Shown one piece after another: positions 44,158 through 52,463 of a DNA stretch of 64,000 bases. Under the pieces are notes generated by a model. That model ran no database searches and was not told the DNA's origin. It saw nothing but the letters and a program-made list of their open reading frames with translations. Origin of the DNA: Fuerstiella marisgermanici (GTDB lineage Bacteria > Planctomycetota > Planctomycetia > Planctomycetales > Planctomycetaceae); assembly GCF_001983935.1 (NCBI RefSeq), contig NZ_CP017641.1, positions 2,604,001 through 2,668,000 on the forward strand. The letters run 5' to 3'. The translations under genes and the position numbers were made by a program. Position 1 is the stretch's first letter; each line of letters starts with the position of its first letter.

Positions 44158-46326
44158 ATGCAGACGCTCGCGGACGCATCCACTGTCGACATGACTCGCA
44201 CGCGCCTGCGGCTATGCAGCGGCGTGACCTTTACTCCACAGGTTTACGGCGATCAGACGTTCTACCACATCGAAGTGGGCGCGAAGTCACTGTACTACCG
44301 CATCGGCTACACAGAATATGTGTTCCTGTCGTTGCTGGACGGTCGCACCAGCTTCTGCGAAGCCCTCGCGCTAACCGCGCGCACGCTGGGTGCCGACGCG
44401 TTGCCTCAACCACAGGCGATGTCGCTGTACACATGGGCCGTCGAAAACAAAGTGGCGACCTTCGCGGAAGGTGACGCGTCAAAATCTACGCCCGACAAGC
44501 CTGCCGCTACCAACCCGCTGCAGAAGTACAATCCGCTCTGGATTCGCATTCCGCTCGGACGCCCGGACGCAATGCTGAAAGTGATGCAACCGTTTCTGGG
44601 CTGGCTGTTTTCACCCGTCGCGACCATGCTGGGTGTCCTGCTGATGCTGGCCGCCATGTTCCGTTTGGCGACCGACTGGGACCGCTTTGCGGCCGCCTCC
44701 GAAAACGTGTTCGCGAAGGAAAATTGGTTGTGGCTGCTGCTGGCGTGGATCGGCCTGAAGTCTGTTCACGAACTTGGCCACGGACTTGTCTGCCGTCGTT
44801 ACGGTGGAACAGTTCGCGAAACGGGAATCATTCTGGCCTTCTTCGCGCCGCTCGCGTATGTCGATGTCACCAGCTGCTGGGCGTTTCGTTCGCGGTGGCA
44901 GCGCATTCACACGGCGGTGGCCGGGATGTACGTGGAACTGCTGCTGGCGTCGATCGCGATCTTCACGTGGACTCAGTTTCGTTCTGAAGTCACGTCGCAT
45001 TTGCTGTACAACGTAATTGTAATGGCCAGCGTTTCGACGTTGCTGTTTAATGCGAATCCGTTGATGAGGTTCGACGGCTACTACATTCTGGCCGACCTTC
45101 TTCAGGTTCCCAATCTGTACACAGAATCCGGCCTGGCCGTCAAACGCTTTATGTCGCGAGTGTTGTTCGGCATCCGCAGCTCAACGCCGACGGTGGGCGG
45201 AGGTCATGGCGGGATTCTCACTGTCTATGGCGTCGCCGCGTTCGTTTGGCGAATCTTCATTTGCTTCACAATGGCGTTAGCCGCATCGGCGTTGTTTCAC
45301 GGAGCGGGCATGATGCTGTCGATCATGGCAGCGGTGGCGTGGTTCGCAATGCCCGTCGTCAAATCAGTGAAAGGCGGCCTGCAGATCTTCCACTCAGAGC
45401 CCGCTCGCGCCGTGCGAGGAGCCGTGATTGCCACAGCGATGGCGGGCCTCATCGTAGCCGTCTTCTGCAAAATGCCGGTCCCATTTTCGAACACCGCGCC
45501 GGGCGTGGTCACACTGCCGGACGGTCGCATGATACGTAGTGAGGTGTCTGGTTTCATCGACCGCATTCACGTGGTCGACGGTCAACGAGTCGAAGAAGGC
45601 GAACTGTTGATCCTGCTGCGAAACGAAGACATCACGTCTGAGTACCAGGACTTGCGGCTGGAACATCAGCAGGAAACCGTCCGTTATCAAACAGCCCTAA
45701 AAGAGCACGATGCTGGCACAGCCAAGGTGGCTCGCGGCAACCTCGCGTCACTGGACGAACGCCTGGCAGAAGCCGCTCAACAAGCCGCCGCTTTGGAAAT
45801 CCGCGCCGCGGCTGCCGGAATTGTGGTGGCTCGACAGTTAGAAACGCGTCTGAATTCGTACATCAAAGAAGGCGAAGAATTGCTGTTGGTGGATGACGAT
45901 CAACCGCGTGAACTACGAGTGTCGGTCGCTCAGCAGGACTTCGCAGAACTCGAATCAAAACTCGGCCACACCGTGCCCGTCCGCTTGGGAACTCGCGCGA
46001 GAACCACCGGAATCGTGACGCGAGTGGTACCGCGAGCATCCCGCCGATTGCCGTTTCAATCCCTGGCGGCAACCGAAGGCGGTTCGCTACCCGTTGTGTC
46101 GGCCAGCGGTGACGATGGCGAAACGGAAAGCCGATTAACCGAACAACGTTTCGAAGCAGTGATTCAGCTGCGCGGCGAAGATGCAGCCACCGAACATGTC
46201 GTCGGCGAACGCGGCTACATTTCGCTGCCCAGCATGCACCGATCCCTCGGCAGCCACGCCTACTACGGCTTCCGCAACTGGCTCCACAACCAAATCGCCG
46301 CCACTACACGTGCCGCTCGCGGCTAA
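44158..46326 (+). CDS. PqqD-like/M50 zinc metalloprotease with C-terminal membrane-fusion domain
   Basis: 722-aa polytopic membrane protein. Residues about 20-110 resemble a PqqD-type peptide-recognition domain (YHIEVGAKSLYYRIGYTEYV). The M50 core carries H-E-L-G-H at 204-208 and the distal motif N-P-L-M-R-F-D-G-Y-Y, whose Asp supplies the third zinc ligand, as in putative peptide zinc metalloproteases. Several helices follow, then at about 455-650 a biotinyl-lipoyl plus coiled-hairpin domain (MIRSEVSGFIDRIHVVDGQR). The combination suggests intramembrane or periplasmic proteolysis coupled to a conduit. It is the last gene of the operon; no substrate peptide gene is recognised. Confidence 0.88.
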   Translation: MQTLADASTVDMTRTRLRLCSGVTFTPQVYGDQTFYHIEVGAKSLYYRIGYTEYVFLSLLDGRTSFCEALALTARTLGADALPQPQAMSLYTWAVENKVATFAEGDASKSTPDKPAATNPLQKYNPLWIRIPLGRPDAMLKVMQPFLGWLFSPVATMLGVLLMLAAMFRLATDWDRFAAASENVFAKENWLWLLLAWIGLKSVHELGHGLVCRRYGGTVRETGIILAFFAPLAYVDVTSCWAFRSRWQRIHTAVAGMYVELLLASIAIFTWTQFRSEVTSHLLYNVIVMASVSTLLFNANPLMRFDGYYILADLLQVPNLYTESGLAVKRFMSRVLFGIRSSTPTVGGGHGGILTVYGVAAFVWRIFICFTMALAASALFHGAGMMLSIMAAVAWFAMPVVKSVKGGLQIFHSEPARAVRGAVIATAMAGLIVAVFCKMPVPFSNTAPGVVTLPDGRMIRSEVSGFIDRIHVVDGQRVEEGELLILLRNEDITSEYQDLRLEHQQETVRYQTALKEHDAGTAKVARGNLASLDERLAEAAQQAAALEIRAAAAGIVVARQLETRLNSYIKEGEELLLVDDDQPRELRVSVAQQDFAELESKLGHTVPVRLGTRARTTGIVTRVVPRASRRLPFQSLAATEGGSLPVVSASGDDGETESRLTEQRFEAVIQLRGEDAATEHVVGERGYISLPSMHRSLGSHAYYGFRNWLHNQIAATTRAARG

Positions 46327-46390
46327 GGTGGGAAAGTCTATCCCGCAGAATGTTGAGTGCCCCGTGGCCAACTTTCCCGACGCTTTTCAA

Positions 46391-46525
46391 TCGCCGAAGT
46401 TTACACCTCTCCCCAGCAAAGCTGAGGGGGAGGTCGGACAAGCGAAGCAACGTCCGGGAGGGGGCCGTGCGAACGCGCAGCACCAGAACACAACTCGCTT
46501 CCCACGCGCGATCGGACGTCCTCCG
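46391..46525. repeat. Family F repeat, copy 1
   Basis: CACCTCTCCCCAGCAAAGCT, GAGGGGGAGGTCGGACAAGC and GTCCGGGAGGGGGCCGTGCG with flanking CGCAGCACCAGAACA. Shared with 46985 and, more distantly, 56318. Confidence 0.75.
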
Positions 46526-46527
46526 AT

Positions 46528-46685
46528 CGTTTGACCCGCAGCCGAAGGCGCAGGCGGTGCTCACGCGGTCCCGTGTGTGGCAAGGCTTCTCGAGAACAGT
46601 CAGAGGTTGCAGCCTCGTTGTTGTGGCCGGAATCCACCAAACAACCGTCAGAGCGCCGCCTGCGCCTTCGGCTGCGGGTTAAACG
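46528..46685. repeat. Foldback element family C, copy 2
   Basis: CGTTTGACCCGCAGCCGAAG-GCGCAGGCG at 46528-46556, inverted at 46657-46685 with one difference. The interior (GGTCCCGTGTGTGGCAAGGC) is nearly identical to copy 3. Confidence 0.85.
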
Positions 46686-46760
46686 CGAAACCGTTCAAAC
46701 ACTGGCAAAGCCAGTGGCACCCGGCGACGCATTCGCAGTGGTGCGGGTACGCTCGATTTG

Positions 46761-46858
46761 AAACGCAGAGGTCGCGGAGACGCAGAGGGTCGCAGAGTTT
46801 GCCAGGGGCTGCATTTCTCTCTGCGGTCCTCTGCGTCTCCGCGCACTCCGCGTTAAAC
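46761..46858. repeat. Family G inverted repeat (CGCAGAGG type), copy 1
   Basis: AACGCAGAGGTCGCGGAGAC...GTCTCCGCGCACTCCGCGTT, a 98-base palindromic unit rich in CGCAGAG. The second copy is at 47477. Confidence 0.8.
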
Positions 46859-46862
46859 CGTT

Positions 46863-46979
46863 CTTAGCCGCGTTCCGTCGACGTTCACACAACGCTGCCG
46901 ATTCGCTTCAGCTTGCGATCGAAGACGAATGGCCCAAACCACACGATCGCCGGAGCGGCGCTTCGCCTGATCCGGCCTA
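46863..46979 (-). pseudogene. Degenerate copy of a small coding segment
   Basis: On the minus strand it reads GRIRRSAAPAIVWFGPFVFD then RKLKRIGSVV and a stop. This aligns with the 47580-47732 frame on both sides of a missing central stretch (MLMVAISGVPI…AVVR), so about 25 codons seem deleted. Confidence 0.45.
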
Positions 46980-46984
46980 CTCAA

Positions 46985-47168
46985 TCGCCTAAGTTTGCAC
47001 CTCTCCCCAGCGAAGCTGAGGGGGAGGTCGGACGAGCGAAGCAATGTCCGGGAGGGGGCCGTGCGAACGCGCAGCACCAGAACATGGCGCGGTCTCCACG
47101 CGCGATCGGCCCTCCCCCGATCTTACTTCGCTCGATCGCCCCCTCCCGCAATAAATTGCGGGAGGGGG
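46985..47168. repeat. Family F repeat, copy 2, with terminal hairpin
   Basis: Repeats copy 1 and continues into GGCCCTCCCCCGATCTTACT and the perfect hairpin CCCCCTCCCGCAA-TAAA-TTGCGGGAGGGGG at 47139-47168, which is also seen at 23191. Confidence 0.75.
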
Positions 47169-47247
47169 CCAAGTCGCGGTGGGGCAGGCTCCTGCCTGCC
47201 GATTCTTATTCCGGCCGTCAGACACCCTACCCGCCGGTCGCCCCGAT

Positions 47248-47404
47248 CGTTTAACCCGCAGCCGAAGGCGCAGGCGCTGCTCACGCGGTCCCGTGTGTGG
47301 CAAGGCTTCTTGAGAACGTCAGAGGTTGCAGTATCGTTGTTGTGACCGGAATCCACCAAACAACCGTCAGAGCGCCGCCTGCGCCTTCGGCTGCGGGTTA
47401 AACG
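47248..47404. repeat. Foldback element family C, copy 3
   Basis: CGTTTAACCCGCAGCCGAAG-GCGCAGGCG at 47248-47276, inverted exactly at 47376-47404. Confidence 0.88.
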
Positions 47405-47476
47405 CGAAACCGTTCAACTGGTAAAGCCAGTGGCACCCGGCAACGTATTCGCAGTGGTGCGGGCACGCTCGATTTG

Positions 47477-47574
47477 AAACGCAGAGGTCGCGGAGACGCA
47501 GAGGGTCGCAGAGTTCGCCAGGGGCAGCATTTCTCTCTGCGGTCCTCTGCGTCTCCGCGATCTCCGCGTTAAAC
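47477..47574. repeat. Family G inverted repeat, copy 2
   Basis: Nearly identical to 46761-46858, including the inner GCATTTCTCTCTGCGGTCC. Confidence 0.8.
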
Positions 47575-47579
47575 TGTTC

Positions 47580-47732
47580 TTAGCCGCATTCCGTCGACGT
47601 TCCCGCCACGCTGCCGATTGGCTTCAGCTCGCTATCGAAGACGAATGGCCCATACCGCACGACCGCCACCAAGAATCCGGCGAACGCCAGGCCCTGTGAT
47701 ATGGGAACTCCCGAAATCGCAACCATCAGCAT
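47580..47732 (-). pseudogene. 50-codon membrane-segment frame, probable gene remnant
   Basis: MLMVAISGVPISQGLAFAGF followed by LVAVVRYGPFVFDSELKPIG and a TAA stop. In-frame codons upstream read AGRIKRSAAPA without an ATG, so this is probably the C-terminal end of a lost gene; one hydrophobic helix is visible. The shorter related copy at 46863 supports decay after duplication. Confidence 0.45.
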
Positions 47733-47967
47733 CGCCGGAGCGGCGCTTCGCTTGATCCGGCCTGCTTTACTCTCATAGAAATACGTGTCAGGCTGGCCCC
47801 TGACTTACGACCTTGTGGTTATTGGACGCAAGTCGAAGGGCGACTGACTCAGCCACCTTCCTGCATGGCCAAAATTGCTTAACTAGCCTTGTCCGATGTG
47901 CTGGAGTGTTATGATGATGGGCATTGAGCCCAACACTCAGAAAACACCGAGATGGGAAGCGGCGTTG

Positions 47968-49470
47968 ATGCGCAACAGGTTCGTACTCTTATTCATCGTT
48001 CTTCTTTGTCTGCCCAGCGTCTGCGTCGCACAGGGTTTCATTCCGTTCACACTGCCTTCGCGCAACGACGCGACTCGGCCAGATATTTTGAAAAAGGAAC
48101 TCCAGCGAGCCACCGCCGCGCGATTGCGCCGCCTTGAAGCGTTCGCCGGGGCGCAGCAGGCGTGGATCATTCACACCTGCAAGTTGACCGGTGATCAACA
48201 GACGAGACTTAAGGAACGGTGTCGGCAGAAGATCGCTGCATCACAGGCTGAATGGATGCGGACCGGCGGCGCAAGAAGCGACAACGGAGCGTACTACGAC
48301 GCCAGACCTGTTGACTTTGTCAAACGAGGCGGCGCGGCAGATGATGTCGACCTCATCCACAAGGACGGAATTGACGAAACGTTAGCCGCACTGCTGACGC
48401 GCGATCAGATGGCGGCATTGGAGAAAGGCGTTTCGGATCGCCTTGCGTTTTTATCTGATTCTATGATCAGTCAAGCCATCAACATTCTCGACAACGAGTT
48501 CTACCTCACTTCACAGCAACGAAACGAACTGCGTGTGGTCTTGAAACCTCGACTTGCAGTCGTGTTGGAGGAGTCGCCGGGCCGCAACGCCCAGTATGCA
48601 GAGCCAGTCAATGCATGGGTGTTTAAACTGATCCGGACAGCGGATGAATTGATAGCGTTAAGTGAGCTGCAAATCGAATGGGCAAAGGATATACGCAGCA
48701 GAGGAGCAGACTTCAATTACTACGGCAGCCAGTACATGATCAACGCACAGAACCTGCCGTCAGGAAAACCATGGCGAGAAGAGCTCAAAGAACTTGGCCA
48801 ACTGCAGCGTGACCGCATCTCCAAAGCAGTTCAGCGTTGTGTTGCTGTGGCGGCAACCGGTGGTGAGCTTTCCGCCGAAGATCGCCAGCGAATTCGGTTG
48901 GCTGGCAAAGGTGTCGCGGACCAGGTCGTGACCGATTGGCTTAGGACCGAACGGGAGCGTTTGAGTGCTCGGGAAGAAACCATGCGAAACGGGGATCCTG
49001 CTGAAGCTCAAAGCCTGCAGTCGTCGCAGCCAATCGTATGGGTGCGTCATGTGTCGGTAATCGAGCACAGCCCGCTTTGGCACCATACTCTCAGCAAGCT
49101 GTCAGACGCTGGGCAAAAATCCTTCGCCGTTCGACAGCACGCCAGAAACCGAGCCGACGCGGAAGCGCTTGTCGCAATGATGGATCGCGAAATGTGGTTA
49201 ACGCCCACGCAACGCAGCGAGTTGATTGGTGACGTCCTGAAAAGACTTCCGGACGACGGGTTGTCGACCAGCCATGGCGGCTACTTTCCGGACCAGGCGA
49301 TGCTGGTGTATTTAATGTATGAGGCATCCAACCAGGAGAACTTCGGCGGCCTCACGCCCTTACAGCAGCAGATCTGGACGATGATGAAGGGGCACTTTAC
49401 TCCGTCGGAAGACGGGCTCTACCAATCGCCTTCGGTACACCTTGGCTGGGCGTTTGAAGTGGCGAAATGA
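47968..49470 (+). CDS. Secreted hypothetical protein
   Basis: 500-aa exported protein of unknown function. The signal peptide MRNRFVLLFIVLLCLPSVCVAQ begins at the ATG at 47968, preceded by GGGAAG. The mature part is helical, with repeated LTxxQRxEL-type motifs (LTGDQQTRLKERC, LTSQQRNELRVVL, LTPTQRSELIGDV) spaced along the chain, suggesting an internal repeat fold. No catalytic motif is seen. An in-frame start at 47896 would place 24 polar residues before the signal, so it is rejected. Confidence 0.75.
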   Translation: MRNRFVLLFIVLLCLPSVCVAQGFIPFTLPSRNDATRPDILKKELQRATAARLRRLEAFAGAQQAWIIHTCKLTGDQQTRLKERCRQKIAASQAEWMRTGGARSDNGAYYDARPVDFVKRGGAADDVDLIHKDGIDETLAALLTRDQMAALEKGVSDRLAFLSDSMISQAINILDNEFYLTSQQRNELRVVLKPRLAVVLEESPGRNAQYAEPVNAWVFKLIRTADELIALSELQIEWAKDIRSRGADFNYYGSQYMINAQNLPSGKPWREELKELGQLQRDRISKAVQRCVAVAATGGELSAEDRQRIRLAGKGVADQVVTDWLRTERERLSAREETMRNGDPAEAQSLQSSQPIVWVRHVSVIEHSPLWHHTLSKLSDAGQKSFAVRQHARNRADAEALVAMMDREMWLTPTQRSELIGDVLKRLPDDGLSTSHGGYFPDQAMLVYLMYEASNQENFGGLTPLQQQIWTMMKGHFTPSEDGLYQSPSVHLGWAFEVAK

Positions 49471-49916
49471 CCGGCTTAGTCATGGTAGGGCAGGAGCGAC
49501 GATTGCCATGGCGGGTGGCACATCCACAAAGTGGGTGTGTGCCGCAGGCACACGAAGCCGGTATGTGAGGTGAAAAATATCCCCGGTCAGGTCCTGCGTG
49601 GAGACCGTTAGAGCGGCTTCTTGTTGCTTCGCAGCACACCCTGCCACGGTGTGCCACCCAAATTCTTGTGGGATCGCTTTCGAACCAACGAACGCCGTCG
49701 CCCCGGGGGCTGATTTGCATCGCATTCACTCTAATCGGGGCCAAAACACCACAATGCGGCCGACCGGCTTTTTGAGGGTGGACGCCGGGTTTTTGGCGCG
49801 ATAAACTGTTTCCGGCCTTGAAAGCCAAGGTTCCCCACCAGTGTTTTGCCTACCTCTTGAGTCACTCAGTTCGTTCTGCGTGACTTATCCGTTTGGCCTC
49901 TTTCGGAAACGACTTG
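49471..49916. other. Intergenic region, 446 bases
   Basis: Contains short inverted motifs (GGTGTGCCACC/GGTGGCACA) but no gene. It serves as the leader of the DUF1549 gene. Confidence 0.5.
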
Positions 49917-52166
49917 ATGGCCCCGTGCTCGCGAATCAGCCTGCCCTGTTTGCTTCTGCGCAATCGTTACGTACTGATGTCGTTCGCGATTGTACTGATC
50001 GCCTCGACGTTGCAGGCTGCTGACGCTCAACCGTCGGTCAGTTTTGTCAACGACGTCATGCCCGTGCTGACCAAAGCAGGGTGCAACACAGGCGTGTGTC
50101 ATGCCAAAGCGGGCGGGGGGCAGAATGGCTTTCAGCTTTCTTTGCTCGGCTTTGAAGCTCGCGAAGACTACGAAAGCATCGTGCAGGAAGCGCGGGGGCG
50201 ACGGCTGTTTTTGGCTGCTCCGGAACGCAGCCTTCTGCTGATGAAGGCCACCGCCCAGACGCCTCACGGCGGCGGCGAACGAGTGAAGCAGGACTCTTCG
50301 CAATACCAAACACTGCTGCAGTGGGTTCAGCAAGGCACGCCTTACACTCGCGACAACGAACCGGAACTCGTATCGGTGGACGTTCAGCCCGAACGCGGCA
50401 TTGTCGCGATGAACACTCAGAAGCAACTGAAGGCAACGGCCACGTATTCCGACGGCAGCACACGCGACATCACGGAATTGGCGTTGTTCGAATCCAATGA
50501 CGACGCGATGGCAACAGTTTCCGAAGCGGGGCTCGTTTCCGTCAGCGACATCCCTGGCAAAGTTTCGGTGATGCTTCGGTACCAGGCCAAAACGGCGGTG
50601 TTTAGTGCGGCCGTGCCGCTGGGCGTTGCGGTGACGGATTTGCCGGAACCAAACAACTTCATCGACGATTATGTCTTCGCGAATCTGCAGGAGATCGGGA
50701 TTCCACCATCGCCCGTTTGTGACGATGCCACGTTCATCCGTCGCGTGTCGCTCGACATTGCCGGACGTTTGCCGACTCCCGCTGAAACGGCTGAGTTCCT
50801 CGCCAGCACAGACGACAACAAGCGCGAACAGGTCATTGATTCGCTACTGCGAAGTCCGCAGTATGCCGACTTCTTCGCCAACAAGTGGACAGCCTTGCTA
50901 AAAAACCGTCGCGACGACACTCGTGACATCACCACCAACTTTGCGTTCCATGCGTGGATTCGAGACAGCCTGCTGGCGAATGTGCCGTACGACCAACTGG
51001 TGCGTCAGTTGTTGGCGGCGACCGGGCGAGTCGTCAGCAATCCGCCGGTGGCGTGGTACAAGCGAGTCAAAGATCCGAAGGAGCAGTTGGAAGACGTCGC
51101 TCAATTGTTCCTCGGCGTTCGCATGCAGTGTGCTCAATGTCATCACCATCCGTTTGAACGCTGGAGCCAGGACGATTACTACAGCCTGTCGGCGTTCTTC
51201 ACTCAGGTTGGTCGCAAGCCGACGGACACTTTTGGCGAAGATTTGATCTTTCACAAACGAGGCCGCGCAACGGCAAAGAACGTGAAGACAGGGACCGTTC
51301 TTGTGCCAGCAGCCTTCGGCGACGACGTCGGCGAAATTCGACCGGACGAAGACCCGCGGCTGCGTCTGGCGGACTGGATGAGTGCCCCGGACAATCCGTT
51401 CTTTGCGAAGTCGCTGGTGAATCGGTATTGGAAGCACTTTCTGAGTCGCGGGCTGATCGAACCCGAAGACGACATCCGCGACACGAATCCGCCGACGAAT
51501 CCGGAATTGCTGGCCGCGTTGGAAGAACGTTTCATCGGCAGCGGCTACGACCTGAAGGATCTGGTGAAGGCGATCACGTTGTCAAAGACCTACCAACTGA
51601 GCGCAGTGCCCAACAAACATAACCTCGTCGACCGCCAAAACTATTCACGCTATTACCCTCGCCGACTTCAGGCAGAAGTGCTGCTGGATGCGATCGACGA
51701 TTTGACCGGTGCAACGACCAGCTTTGCCAACCTGCCCGCGGGAACCAGTGCGGTGGGTTTGCCAGATAACAGCTACAACAAGTCGTCACAGTTTTTACAG
51801 GTGTTCGGTCGTCCCAACGGTGACAGTGTGTGTGAATGCGAACGAGTGCAGTCGTCCAATCTGGGTCAAAGCCTGCATTTGCTGAATTCGGGTGAGATCA
51901 AGTCCAAACTGGCGGTTGCCAAGGGCCGAGCCACAACGTTGGCGGCCAGCGAAAAGCCCCTTGAGGAACGAATCGCAGAACTGTATGCCGTCGCGTTCTC
52001 TCGCAAACCAACGGCGGACGAAGTGAAGACAGCCGTCGAGTATTTCAACGAACCGTTAACCGCGAAGGATGGGAAGCCCATCGACGACAAAGCGGCTGCG
52101 AAGATTAACTTTCAGGACATGATCTGGGCATTGATGAACACGAAGGAATTTCTATTCAACCATTAA
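49917..52166 (+). CDS. DUF1549/DUF1553 secreted protein with c-type motif and Ig-like domain
   Basis: 749-aa exported planctomycete protein. A signal segment (MSFAIVLIASTLQA, about residues 21-34) precedes GCNTGVCHAKAGGGQNGFQL, a cytochrome-like Cys pair with His. A bacterial Ig-like (BIG2) domain spans about 145-230. DUF1549 begins at IDDYVFANLQEIGIPPSPVC and includes MQCAQCHHHPFERWSQDDYY; DUF1553 is at SLVNRYWKHFLSRGLIEPEDD and LQAEVLLDAIDDLTG. Such proteins are paired with DUF1501 proteins, as here. Their role is unknown; surface or periplasmic polysaccharide metabolism is often guessed. Start at ATG 49917; 49977 would also keep the signal. Confidence 0.9.
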   Translation: MAPCSRISLPCLLLRNRYVLMSFAIVLIASTLQAADAQPSVSFVNDVMPVLTKAGCNTGVCHAKAGGGQNGFQLSLLGFEAREDYESIVQEARGRRLFLAAPERSLLLMKATAQTPHGGGERVKQDSSQYQTLLQWVQQGTPYTRDNEPELVSVDVQPERGIVAMNTQKQLKATATYSDGSTRDITELALFESNDDAMATVSEAGLVSVSDIPGKVSVMLRYQAKTAVFSAAVPLGVAVTDLPEPNNFIDDYVFANLQEIGIPPSPVCDDATFIRRVSLDIAGRLPTPAETAEFLASTDDNKREQVIDSLLRSPQYADFFANKWTALLKNRRDDTRDITTNFAFHAWIRDSLLANVPYDQLVRQLLAATGRVVSNPPVAWYKRVKDPKEQLEDVAQLFLGVRMQCAQCHHHPFERWSQDDYYSLSAFFTQVGRKPTDTFGEDLIFHKRGRATAKNVKTGTVLVPAAFGDDVGEIRPDEDPRLRLADWMSAPDNPFFAKSLVNRYWKHFLSRGLIEPEDDIRDTNPPTNPELLAALEERFIGSGYDLKDLVKAITLSKTYQLSAVPNKHNLVDRQNYSRYYPRRLQAEVLLDAIDDLTGATTSFANLPAGTSAVGLPDNSYNKSSQFLQVFGRPNGDSVCECERVQSSNLGQSLHLLNSGEIKSKLAVAKGRATTLAASEKPLEERIAELYAVAFSRKPTADEVKTAVEYFNEPLTAKDGKPIDDKAAAKINFQDMIWALMNTKEFLFNH

Positions 52167-52463
52167 CGGAAATCGTTTAACCCGCAGCCGAAGGCGCAGG
52201 CGTTGCAGGACACGGCTTCGTCGCAGTGGAAACGGAAGAATTATGGACACCAATTAAAGAACACCTGCAATTTCGCAGGCGTGCGCCGGGGATGGTTGAT
52301 TCGGCGCCACACTGAGATGTTATGGATGCCGTCAGAGCAGCGCCTGCGCCTTCGGCTGCGGGTTAAACGAGCGGCTGCGGCTGGAAGGCGCAGGCGTTGC
52401 CAGGAATTTGTGCGATAATCGGAATGGGCTCGACTCGGGAGAGTTCGAGCTACGAGGAAAATT
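52167..52463. other. Intergenic region with a family C foldback
   Basis: The element at 52174-52369 occupies most of the gap, with an extra half palindrome to about 52400. No gene is supported. Confidence 0.6.
52174..52369. repeat. Foldback element family C, copy 4
   Basis: CGTTTAACCCGCAGCCGAAG-GCGCAGGCG at 52174-52202 and its inverse at 52341-52369. The interior differs from copies 2 and 3, so only the ends define the family. It starts 8 bases after the DUF1549/DUF1553 stop. Confidence 0.85.

Larger units (their letters stand above)
46327..47967. other. 1.6-kb intergenic region, duplicated repeat block
   Basis: Carries two tandem versions of a composite block: family F (46391 and 46985), family C foldback (46528 and 47248), family G (46761 and 47477), and remnants of one coding segment (about 46863-46979 and 47580-47732). 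No complete gene is supported except possibly the 50-codon frame at 47580. Confidence 0.7.
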
